A model generated the notes under the pieces. That model did not search any database. It was not told the origin of the DNA and worked only from the letters and a program-made list of their open reading frames with translations. A program made the translations under genes and the position numbers. Source: Alphaproteobacteria bacterium (lineage in GTDB: Bacteria; Pseudomonadota; Alphaproteobacteria; RS24). From it: a stretch of DNA of 10,612 nucleotides. The stretch is taken from the NCBI GenBank assembly GCA_015163825.1, contig JAAOIL010000093.1, positions 1-10,612 on the forward strand, read 5' to 3'. Positions 1 through 5,992 of the stretch are shown piece after piece; the first letter of the stretch is position 1; each line of letters begins with the position of its first letter.

Positions 1-32
1 AACAGGGAGAACAGGGAGAACAGGGAGAACAG
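1..32 (+). repeat. 9-bp tandem repeat inside coq7
   Basis: The unit AACAGGGAG occurs three times plus a five-base partial copy (1-9, 10-18, 19-27, 28-32), with no mismatch. In the coq7 frame it encodes repeated Gln-Gly-Glu, ending in Gln-His-Glu-His. The array may extend left of the window. The period is a multiple of three, so changes in copy number would keep the frame. Confidence 0.9.
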
Positions 33-491
33 CACGAGCATATTTTATCTTTGATTGATGAAATGGCAGAGCAAGAGCAGAAACATTTAGACACATTTGA
101 CAAAATGATTATAGAGCAAGATGTGCGCCCAACCCTTTTATCACCGCTTTGGCATATAGCGGGTTTTACACTGGGTGCTGCCACGGCTCTTATGGGCGCG
201 CGTGCTGCGATGGCTTGCACGGCTGCCGTTGAAGCAGAGATTGATGCGCATTACGCCACGCAAGAAAAAGAACTGACCCGCACTAAGGAAGCCCCAGATC
301 TTGTCAAAACCATTACCGCTTTTCGGGCAGATGAAGCCGCCCACCGCCAAACCGCTTTAGACAATGGTGCCAGTAATGGTGCCAATAAAGAGGATACAGA
401 AAATGCAGAGCAAGCCCTCGCCTTCCCTATTTTGGACAGGCTCATTCGCACGGGCTGTAAGGTCGCGATAAGGCTTTCAGAAAAAATATAA
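1..491 (+). CDS. coq7: Demethoxyubiquinone hydroxylase, 3' part (N-terminus outside window)
   Basis: This is the C-terminal part of the di-iron monooxygenase that hydroxylates demethoxyubiquinone late in ubiquinone biosynthesis, acting at the membrane. The reading frame is open from base 3 to the left edge, so the TTG at 51 is not a real start. Three metal-ligand groups are visible: ExxH in EQKHLDTF (Glu at 75-77, His at 84-86), the Glu of VEAEIDAHY (231-233), and ExxH in DEAAH (333-344). The first ligand Glu would lie upstream. The stretch VRPTLLSPLWHIAGFTLGAA and the ending GCKVAIRLSEKI are typical of the family. Two oddities are in-frame repeats: Gln-Gly-Glu units at 3-32 where a short inter-helix loop is expected, and an NGAS/NGAN duplication at 363-386. 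The stop is 2 bases from the convergent HNH gene. The identity is secure; only the missing N-terminus is unknown. Confidence 0.93.
   Translation, partial: QGEQGEQGEQHEHILSLIDEMAEQEQKHLDTFDKMIIEQDVRPTLLSPLWHIAGFTLGAATALMGARAAMACTAAVEAEIDAHYATQEKELTRTKEAPDLVKTITAFRADEAAHRQTALDNGASNGANKEDTENAEQALAFPILDRLIRTGCKVAIRLSEKI
363..386 (+). repeat. 12-bp in-frame duplication inside coq7
   Basis: Two adjacent 12-base units (363-374 and 375-386) differ only at the eleventh base and encode NGAS then NGAN. They lie just after the last ExxH metal-binding motif, in a polar, probably loop region before the C-terminal helix. This looks like a recent slippage duplication. Confidence 0.75.
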
Positions 492-493
492 TC

Positions 494-1102
494 TCACGGC
501 TCTAACTCACTATCCCAATAGAGATAATCCACCCAGCTTTCATGGCAATGATTGGGGGGGAAGCGGCGCCCGTTTTCGTGCAAAGCATAAACACTGGGGC
601 AGCGCGGGTGCAAACGCGGATGCATAGCGGCTTCGGCTGGTAAGCGTCCGCCTTTTTTAAGATTACAAGGCGAACAAGCCGCCACAACATTTTCCCATGT
701 GGTGCGTCCACCGGCACGGCGGGGAATGACATGGTCAAATGTTAAATCACGATTCGCCCCGCAATATTGACACGCAAAGCCATCACGCAAAAACACATTA
801 AATCTTGTGAAGGCGGGATAGCGTGGTGGTTTCACATAATTTTTTAACGCCACAACACTCGGCAGTGAAAAAGCACAAGAGGGCGAACGCACTTTTGTTT
901 CATAATAAGAGAGTATATTCACCCGCTCTAGCACAACGGCTTTTATCGTTTCCTGCCACGACCACAGCGAGAGCGGATAATAACTAAGCGGTCTAAAATC
1001 TGCGTTCAAGACAAGGGTCGGACACGCTTCGGGTTTCCCTTTAGTAAATGGCACCATACCAAGAGACCCCATAGCGGGTTGAGCGTTTATCATTATATTC
1101 AT
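494..1102 (-). CDS. HNH endonuclease (COG1403-type)
   Basis: This is a 202-residue protein with an HNH nuclease module at about residues 105-150. Two zinc-binding Cys pairs are visible (CQYC at 111-114 and CSPC at 143-146). The catalytic region is FDHVIPRRAGGRTTWENVV, with Asp123-His124, Asn138 and Asn147. The N-terminal half (LVLNADFRPLSYYPLSLWSW, then PSVVALKNYV and PAFTRFNVFLRD) and the ending WVDYLYWDSELEP are characteristic of a stand-alone HNH family that is almost universal in Alphaproteobacteria and has no settled physiological role. The start at 1102 overlaps the stop of the upstream glycosylase gene as ATGA. Internal Met codons at residues 4, 11 and 16 are possible alternatives. Translational coupling with a base-excision glycosylase hints at a DNA repair role, but that is inference. 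There is no partner methylase, so a restriction system is unlikely. Confidence 0.9.
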   Translation of the reverse strand: MNIMINAQPAMGSLGMVPFTKGKPEACPTLVLNADFRPLSYYPLSLWSWQETIKAVVLERVNILSYYETKVRSPSCAFSLPSVVALKNYVKPPRYPAFTRFNVFLRDGFACQYCGANRDLTFDHVIPRRAGGRTTWENVVAACSPCNLKKGGRLPAEAAMHPRLHPRCPSVYALHENGRRFPPNHCHESWVDYLYWDSELEP

Positions 1103-1752
1103 GATTTCTTTTTACCTGATTCGGCTTGTTTATACCCATTATAAAATCGCCATAAGAGTCGTGCCGCCGCCCCCCTATAAGGTTTCCAATCTTCGGCATA
1201 TTTGACAAGTTGCGCCTCATCGGGGCGCTGGCGCTTATTATAGAGTATTTTATAGCCCTCCTGCAAAGCTAGATCGCCAGCAGGAAAAATATCGGCGCGT
1301 TGCAAACAAAATAGCAAATAGCATTCTGCCGTCCATGCCCCAATCCCTAAAAGGGCGGTGAGTTCTGTTCTTATCTCATCATCACGGCGGCGGTGGAGGC
1401 GTTTGAAATCAAGCCCGCCTGTAAGGCACACTTGCGCTAACGCTTTTAGATAGCGCCGCTTGGGTCGTGACAAACCACACGCCGCCAGTGCTTCATCATC
1501 TAAGGATAGATAGGCGGCAGGGGTGACGTCCCCGATTAAATCGACAAAGCGACCTTGTATAGCGCGTGCCGCCGCCGTTGATACTTGTTGGCTAATGAAC
1601 AAGCGCACCAGACCGGCAAAGCCGTGTCGCTGGCGACGCATAGCGGGCAACCCATAAGTCTTATACACTCGCCGCAAAACAGGGTCGCGCCGTGCTAAAA
1701 TTTTTATCGCTTTTTCCAAATCCGCATTGGTTTTATATGCTACAATATCCAT
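1099..1752 (-). CDS. DNA-3-methyladenine glycosylase II family protein (AlkA-like)
   Basis: This 217-residue HhH-GPD superfamily glycosylase is predicted to excise alkylated bases in base-excision repair. The helix-hairpin-helix is at residues 131-142 (LTALLGIGAWTA), followed by the catalytic-Asp region FPAGDLALQEG with Asp160. The segment LVRLFISQQVSTAAA near residues 48-62 matches the start of the conserved glycosylase core. It lacks the extra N-terminal domain of E. coli AlkA, as usual for the shorter alphaproteobacterial relatives. It is the first gene of a minus-strand pair, and its TGA overlaps the ATG of the HNH gene. No good Shine-Dalgarno sequence precedes the ATG at 1752. It could be annotated alkA, but substrate range cannot be read from sequence. 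Confidence 0.88.
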   Translation of the reverse strand: MDIVAYKTNADLEKAIKILARRDPVLRRVYKTYGLPAMRRQRHGFAGLVRLFISQQVSTAAARAIQGRFVDLIGDVTPAAYLSLDDEALAACGLSRPKRRYLKALAQVCLTGGLDFKRLHRRRDDEIRTELTALLGIGAWTAECYLLFCLQRADIFPAGDLALQEGYKILYNKRQRPDEAQLVKYAEDWKPYRGAAARLLWRFYNGYKQAESGKKKS

Positions 1753-1781
1753 AATGGAAACGATGCCACAAATTTTACCTT

Positions 1782-2681
1782 ATGCCAAATGAATCTATCA
1801 TCACCCGCTTTGCCCCTAGCCCCACAGGGTGGCTACATTTAGGGCATGCCTATGCGGCTTTATGGGCGGCGAGGCTGGGCACGCAATTTCACCTACGCAT
1901 AGAAGATATTGATAGCGGTCGCTGCCGTGAACATTTTACGCAAGGCATCTATCAAGACTTGGCATGGCTAAAATTAGAGTGGCGCCCATGTGTCTTGCAC
2001 CAATCGACACGGCTTGAAATATATCAACAAGCACTGGCGGATTTACGCGCCCGCAATTTAATCTATCCGTGTTGGGCAACACGTAGCGACATCGCCGCCG
2101 CCATTTCCAGTAAAAAAAATGCCCCCTCAAAAAAGTGGCTGCACGACCCTGATGGTGCCCCTTTATATCCGCATATTTATCGTGATATAACGGCACAAAA
2201 GCGTGCTGATTTATTGGCGGCAGGCGGCGCTTATGCGTGGCGTTTAGATATGGAGGCGGCGCTAGCGACCTTAACCACCCCCCTCACCTATCAAAAATAT
2301 GACCCCGAAACCAAGACTTGCACCCCGACATTATGCGACCCGCGCCTTTATGGGGATGTGATTATTGCGCGTAAAGAAATTCCCACCAGTTATCATTTAA
2401 GCGTTGTCATAGATGATGCGGCAACAGGCATCACCCACATCACACGCGGACAAGATTTAGAATCGGCAACATCCGTGCATCGTCTATTGCAAACGCTATT
2501 AGGTTTGCCAGCGCCGCTTTATTTCCACCACCCTCTTGTGCTTGATGGAGCGGGGCGCAAATTATCCAAACTAGTAGATGATGAGGGGTTTCGCCATTAC
2601 CGCCAAGCGGGGTTATCGCTTGAGGCGGTGTTGGCAAAACTGCCGCCTCCTTTCGGCAAGGGGGCTTTCGGTGATGCTTGA
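1782..2681 (+). CDS. gluQ: Glutamyl-Q tRNA(Asp) synthetase
   Basis: GluQRS is a truncated paralogue of glutamyl-tRNA synthetase. It activates glutamate and attaches it to the queuosine at position 34 of tRNA-Asp. The 299-residue length fits the family, which lacks the anticodon-binding domain. The class I motifs are present: HLGH at residues 19-22 (after FAPSPTGW) and KLSK at 260-263; LRIEDIDSGR at 38-47 and ITRGQDL at 220-226 are also typical. The zinc site is degraded. The usual C-x-C...Y-x3-C pattern reads C97-W-A99 and Y129-P-H-I-Y133, so two of the four expected ligands are gone. The start at 1782 has no evident Shine-Dalgarno and is only 29 bases from the divergent glycosylase gene. The next gene begins 30 bases downstream, so co-transcription is plausible. 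Confidence 0.93.
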   Translation: MPNESIITRFAPSPTGWLHLGHAYAALWAARLGTQFHLRIEDIDSGRCREHFTQGIYQDLAWLKLEWRPCVLHQSTRLEIYQQALADLRARNLIYPCWATRSDIAAAISSKKNAPSKKWLHDPDGAPLYPHIYRDITAQKRADLLAAGGAYAWRLDMEAALATLTTPLTYQKYDPETKTCTPTLCDPRLYGDVIIARKEIPTSYHLSVVIDDAATGITHITRGQDLESATSVHRLLQTLLGLPAPLYFHHPLVLDGAGRKLSKLVDDEGFRHYRQAGLSLEAVLAKLPPPFGKGAFGDA

Positions 2682-2711
2682 GTTATGCTGAAAAATCGCT
2701 AGGTTCATGAT

Positions 2712-4304
2712 ATGTTAGAGACCTTAAAAGATATTACAGCGCCGTTGGCATTGTGTCGGGCTGCCTTATCGGCACCGCTTCGGGCGGATACGCAATTTGC
2801 CCGCCATAGCCGTGCGTGGGCGGCAACATATTGCGAGACACTGAGCCAATTGATTGGCTGGCACAAAACCTATACGGGCACAGACAAACCCCTGATAGAC
2901 GAGTTGGTATTGGTGTTATGTGGGGAATATCTAAACCAGTTAGCAGGTGGCATCATTATGAGCCAGACCGAGATTGCCCGCCCTGCCGATATGTCATTTG
3001 CCGATGATAGTCTTTTTTATGAAGCCCTTGCCACCCCCGCTATCAAAACTTTGCGGCGTGAAGGCAACACCCCCACCCGCCGCCAGAAGATTGCGGCTTT
3101 ATTAAAACCCCGCCCCCTTGCCGAAGCCGATTGTGGTCTAGATGAAACCCACACGCTTATTCGCGATCAGTTCCGCAAGTTTTCCCAAATGCGCATTGCC
3201 CCAAAGGCGCATCAATGGCATAGACGCGACCAACTCATTCCGCTTGCGATTATAGAAGAAATGGGGGCATTGGGTGTGTTTGGTCTCACCATGCCTGAAG
3301 CCTATGGTGGCACAGATTTAGGCAAACAGGCTATGTGTGTCGTGTCGGAGGAATTATCACGGGGCTATATCGGGGTTGGCTCACTTGGCACCCGCACCGA
3401 CATCGCTGCTGAACTCATTTTACAAAACGGCACACAGGCACAAAAGCAAAATCTCTTGCCCGCTATTGCGCGTGGCACCCTTATCCCGACCGCTGTTTTC
3501 ACCGAGCCTGATATTGGCTCCGACCTTGCCCACCTCACCACCCGTGCCGAGAAGGTGGCGGGGGGCTATCGTATTTATGGCGCGAAGACTTGGATAACCC
3601 ATGCCAGTCGTGCCGATATTATGACTTTACTGGTGCGCACCGACCCCACACAAAGCGACCATAACGGTCTGTCTATGTTATTGGCAGAAAAACCTCGTGG
3701 CATAGAAGCCGACCCCTTCCCCGCCGAAGGTATGACAGGCAGTGAAATAGCGGTGTTGGGTTATCGGGGTATGCGTGAATATGCGCTCGCCTTTGACGGA
3801 TTTTTTGTGCCGCAAACGGCTTTGCTTGGCGGCGTGGAGGGGCAAGGGTTTCGCCAACTTATGAAAACCTTTGAGAGTGCGCGTATCCAAACAGCCGCGC
3901 GTGCCATTGGTGTCGCGCAAGCGGCGTGTGATGCGGCCTTTACTTATGCAAAAGAGCGCCAGCAATTTGCGCAAGACATTTATGATTTTGATAGAGTCGG
4001 GGGAAAAATTGTTATGATGGTTGCAGAAATTCTCGGGCTTCGCAGGCTAACCTATCATGCGGCGCAGTTAAAAGAGAGCGGCACACGTTGTGATTTACAG
4101 GCGGGCATGGCAAAACTTCTGGCGGCGCGGGTGGCGTGGGCAACAGCCGATAATGCCGTGCAGATTCATGGGGGCAATGGCTTTGCCCTAGATTACCCTA
4201 TCAGCCGCATCTTGTGTGATGCGCGTATTTTAAGCATCTTTGAAGGGGCGGCAGAAATCCAAGCCGATGTTATTTCTCGTCGCTTGCTTGAAACACAGCA
4301 ATAA
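2712..4304 (+). CDS. mcd: (2S)-methylsuccinyl-CoA dehydrogenase
   Basis: This FAD enzyme is predicted to oxidise (2S)-methylsuccinyl-CoA to mesaconyl-CoA in the ethylmalonyl-CoA pathway, passing electrons to ETF. At 530 residues it is about 150 longer than ordinary acyl-CoA dehydrogenases. The excess is an N-terminal extension containing ATYCETLSQLIGW (38-50) and CGEYLNQLAGGIIMSQTEI (70-88), which I recognise as Mcd-type. The dehydrogenase core follows from about residue 145: MPEAYGG (194-200), the flavin signature FTEPDIGSD (263-271), QIHGGNGF (484-491) and FEGAAEIQ near the C-terminus, whose Glu511 is at the usual catalytic-base position. Glu388 (FESAR) lies near the alternative base site of isovaleryl-CoA dehydrogenase. 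An AG-rich TAGG at 2700-2703 is a plausible ribosome site. The membrane-protein, adenosyltransferase and etfBA genes follow. The alternative is an unassigned long acyl-CoA dehydrogenase, but the N-terminus argues against that. Confidence 0.87.
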   Translation: MLETLKDITAPLALCRAALSAPLRADTQFARHSRAWAATYCETLSQLIGWHKTYTGTDKPLIDELVLVLCGEYLNQLAGGIIMSQTEIARPADMSFADDSLFYEALATPAIKTLRREGNTPTRRQKIAALLKPRPLAEADCGLDETHTLIRDQFRKFSQMRIAPKAHQWHRRDQLIPLAIIEEMGALGVFGLTMPEAYGGTDLGKQAMCVVSEELSRGYIGVGSLGTRTDIAAELILQNGTQAQKQNLLPAIARGTLIPTAVFTEPDIGSDLAHLTTRAEKVAGGYRIYGAKTWITHASRADIMTLLVRTDPTQSDHNGLSMLLAEKPRGIEADPFPAEGMTGSEIAVLGYRGMREYALAFDGFFVPQTALLGGVEGQGFRQLMKTFESARIQTAARAIGVAQAACDAAFTYAKERQQFAQDIYDFDRVGGKIVMMVAEILGLRRLTYHAAQLKESGTRCDLQAGMAKLLAARVAWATADNAVQIHGGNGFALDYPISRILCDARILSIFEGAAEIQADVISRRLLETQQ

Positions 4305-4322
4305 ATCATATAAGATGTGCCT

Positions 4323-4511
4323 ATGACGATGTACGCTTTTCTTACCTATGCGGGATTATTTGCCGTCTCTTGCGTTTTAATCGCGGGGCTGTGGACTATG
4401 TTGCGGGGGCATGCGCCCAATACATCGCAAAAACTTATGCGTTGGCGTGTGGGATTACAATTCATCACAATCATTATTGTTATGGCGGGGCTTTATCTTT
4501 CTACAAGGTAG
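4323..4511 (+). CDS. Twin transmembrane protein, HIG1-type
   Basis: This small protein of about 62 residues has two predicted membrane helices: residues about 4-23 (YAFLTYAGLFAVSCVLIAGL) and about 42-60 (VGLQFITIIIVMAGLYL). They are joined by a polar loop, RGHAPNTSQKLMRWR, which resembles the HIG1 (hypoxia-induced protein) signature seen in small alphaproteobacterial proteins. Mitochondrial HIG1 proteins associate with respiratory complexes; a similar role here is inference. A GTG at 4317 would add two residues. I prefer the ATG at 4323, which has a weak TAAG about 9 bases upstream; an ATG at 4329 is also possible. The gene sits between mcd and the adenosyltransferase gene, 18 bases from each. 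Confidence 0.82.
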   Translation: MTMYAFLTYAGLFAVSCVLIAGLWTMLRGHAPNTSQKLMRWRVGLQFITIIIVMAGLYLSTR

Positions 4512-4529
4512 GGGATAAGAGAACGCATT

Positions 4530-5138
4530 ATGGTTATGCTCAATAAAATATATACACGCAAAGGAGATGACGGCACAACCGCCCTTGCCGATGGCACAAG
4601 GCGCCATAAAGATGATGCGCGTATTGAATCTTATGGGGCGATTGATGAAGCCAATGCGACAATTGGCATAGCGCGTCTGCATACAAGCGACCCAATAAGA
4701 GGCGGGGTACATAAAACATTGGATGATATATTATTGCGCCTCCAAAATGATTTATTTGATTTGGGCGCCGATTTAGCCACACCTGTCTCTAAAGAAAAAG
4801 CCAAGAAAAAATCTTTGCGTATCCAACCCCAACAAGTAGAGCGGCTAGAGCAAGAAATAGATATGCTCAATAAAGACCTTGCCCCTTTGACAAGTTTTAT
4901 ATTGTCGGGGGGTTCAGCGGCGGCGGCGCATTTACATTTGGCACGCACGATTATAAGGCGCGCCGAGCGGGTGATGAGTGCTGTCCATAAAAATAAGGAT
5001 AAAGATGATGCCCTATCGCCAGAGGCGCGACAATTTATCAATCGGGCATCGGATTTACTCTTTGTGGCGGCACGGATTGCCAATGCCAATGAGGGGGTTG
5101 AAGATGTGTTGTGGCAGCCGCATGGTAATATCAAATAG
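4530..5138 (+). CDS. Cob(I)alamin adenosyltransferase, PduO-type
   Basis: This 202-residue ATP:corrinoid adenosyltransferase transfers the 5'-deoxyadenosyl group of ATP to cob(I)alamin, making adenosylcobalamin. The N-terminal ATP-binding motif YTRKGDDGTT (residues 8-17) is followed by RIESYGAIDEANA, then the helix motif HLHLARTIIRRAERV and RASDLLFVAARIAN, all family hallmarks. Length fits the usual range of about 190 residues. Two small departures are a lysine-rich insert around residues 88-95 (KEKAKKKS) and FILSGGS where FxLPGGS is more usual. The start at 4530 follows an AAGAG stretch; a second ATG lies at 4536. The name cobO/pduO is used loosely, so no symbol is given. In this neighbourhood the likely customers are ethylmalonyl-CoA and methylmalonyl-CoA mutases, encoded elsewhere. 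Confidence 0.93.
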   Translation: MVMLNKIYTRKGDDGTTALADGTRRHKDDARIESYGAIDEANATIGIARLHTSDPIRGGVHKTLDDILLRLQNDLFDLGADLATPVSKEKAKKKSLRIQPQQVERLEQEIDMLNKDLAPLTSFILSGGSAAAAHLHLARTIIRRAERVMSAVHKNKDKDDALSPEARQFINRASDLLFVAARIANANEGVEDVLWQPHGNIK

Positions 5139-5180
5139 CAATATCACGGGCAATATCACGGCAATATCACGGGCAATATA
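5139..5180 (+). repeat. 11/12-bp tandem repeat upstream of etfB
   Basis: The unit CAATATCACGGG occurs at 5139-5150, as CAATATCACGG at 5151-5161 (one G short), again complete at 5162-5173, and as the partial CAATATA at 5174-5180. It starts immediately after the adenosyltransferase stop codon and ends just before the putative -35 box of etfB. Its units contain no clear dyad, so it is not an obvious terminator. Confidence 0.85.
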
Positions 5181-5182
5181 AA

Positions 5183-5211
5183 TTGACATATTTTATCTAT
5201 GGCATTATGAC
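5183..5211 (+). promoter_or_regulatory. Putative sigma70-type promoter for etfBA
   Basis: A perfect TTGACA -35 box (5183-5188) is followed after 17 bases by TATGAC (5206-5211), which matches four of six bases of the -10 consensus. Transcription would begin near 5218, leaving a leader of about 20 bases with a strong Shine-Dalgarno. This is the only promoter in the window with both elements convincingly spaced. Strength and use are not known. Confidence 0.6.
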
Positions 5212-5221
5212 TAGTGCCATA
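5198..5221. promoter_or_regulatory. Perfect 7-bp inverted repeat over the etfB -10 region (candidate operator)
   Basis: TATGGCA (5198-5204) and TGCCATA (5215-5221) are exact reverse complements, separated by 10 bases. If one T-G mismatch is tolerated the pairing extends to 10 base pairs around a TGAC loop. The dyad covers the putative -10 box and start site, a classical place for a repressor. It could instead be a weak hairpin terminator for the upstream operon, but no strong T tract follows. The regulator is unknown. Confidence 0.45.
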
Positions 5222-5227
5222 TATTTT

Positions 5228-5234
5228 AAGGGAG
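5228..5234 (+). promoter_or_regulatory. Strong ribosome binding site fixing the etfB start
   Basis: AAGGGAG lies 6 bases before the ATG at 5241. It decides the etfB start against the upstream in-frame codon at 5214, which has no such site and would add nine residues not typical of EtfB. Confidence 0.85.
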
Positions 5235-5240
5235 CAAAAA

Positions 5241-5990
5241 ATGAAGATATTGGTACCTGTAAAGCGCGTTGTTGATTATAATGTCAAGGTGCGCGTCAAG
5301 CCTGATGAGAGCGGGGTTGATTTGGCGAATGTCAAAATGTCTATGAATCCATTTTGCGAGATAGCGATTGAGGAAGCGATAAGGTTGCGCGAGGGCGGCA
5401 CGGCGAGCGAGATTATTGTGGTCTCGGTTGGGGAACAGGCGGCACAAGAGACGATTCGCACGGGCTTAGCGATGGGCGCCGATAGGGGTATTTTGGTTAA
5501 AAGCGATGCGGCGTTAGAGCCACTTGGCATTGCTAAAATCTTAAAAGCCGTTATTGAGGCGGAACAGGTAGATTTGGTTATTTTAGGCAAGCAAGCGATT
5601 GACGGCGACAATAATCAAACCGGACAAATGTTGGCGGCACTTTTGGGTTGGTCGCAAGGCACATTTGCCTCAGATCTCAAAATAGCGGGTGAAAAAATAG
5701 ATGTCACCCGCGAGATTGATGGCGGCTTACAAACGATTAGTTTGAAAATGCCAGCGATTATCACCACAGATTTACGCTTGAACGAGCCGCGTTATGCGTC
5801 GCTCCCCAATATCATGAAGGCGAAGAAGAAGCCGATAGATATAAAAGAGTTAAGCGAATATGGTGTTGATGCCTCACCCCGATTGGAAATACTTAAAGTC
5901 GCAGAACCTGCCTCACGCGAAGCAGGTGTTGTGGTTGAAAGTGTTGCTGAACTGGTTGATAAACTTAAAAACGAAGCGGGAGTATTTTAA
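5241..5990 (+). CDS. etfB: Electron transfer flavoprotein, beta subunit
   Basis: EtfB is the AMP-binding subunit of the soluble heterodimer that collects electrons from acyl-CoA and related dehydrogenases and delivers them to ETF:ubiquinone oxidoreductase. From the ATG at 5241 the protein has 249 residues and begins MKILVPVKRVVDYNVKVRV, the normal family start and length. The nucleotide-binding stretch DGDNNQTGQ is at residues 121-129. The ETF-beta signature region VTREIDGGLQTISLKMPAI begins at residue 155. The dehydrogenase-recognition loop LPNIMKAKKK starts at Leu188. The gene has its own putative promoter and is followed by etfA after 2 bases. mcd, about 1 kb upstream, encodes a likely electron donor. 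Confidence 0.97.
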   Translation: MKILVPVKRVVDYNVKVRVKPDESGVDLANVKMSMNPFCEIAIEEAIRLREGGTASEIIVVSVGEQAAQETIRTGLAMGADRGILVKSDAALEPLGIAKILKAVIEAEQVDLVILGKQAIDGDNNQTGQMLAALLGWSQGTFASDLKIAGEKIDVTREIDGGLQTISLKMPAIITTDLRLNEPRYASLPNIMKAKKKPIDIKELSEYGVDASPRLEILKVAEPASREAGVVVESVAELVDKLKNEAGVF

Positions 5991-5992
5991 TC

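Noticed and set aside
51..53. TTG at 51 as the start of coq7
   Set aside because: The same frame stays open to the window edge, and the conserved N-terminal metal-binding helix must lie upstream, so this is an internal leucine codon.
494..1102. HNH gene as part of a restriction or homing element
   Set aside because: There is no methylase, intron or intein boundary or mobile signature nearby, and the full-length sequence matches the common chromosomal alphaproteobacterial family.
1753..1781. Promoters in the 29-base gluQ/glycosylase divergent gap
   Set aside because: A TAAAAT-like -10 exists on the minus strand, but neither direction has a matching -35, so no promoter can be called.
4631..5134. 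Long minus-strand ORF of 167 codons
   Set aside because: It lies entirely antisense to the adenosyltransferase gene, resembles no family I know, and is rich in Ser/Arg as expected of a shadow frame.
5198..5228. Dyad upstream of etfB as a Rho-independent terminator
   Set aside because: The stem is AT-rich and is not followed by a clear T tract; its position over the -10 box fits an operator better, though a terminator is not excluded.
5214..5240. Nine-residue upstream extension of EtfB from an in-frame start at 5214
   Set aside because: It has no ribosome site and lies over the putative transcription start; AAGGGAG points to ATG 5241, which gives the normal EtfB N-terminus.
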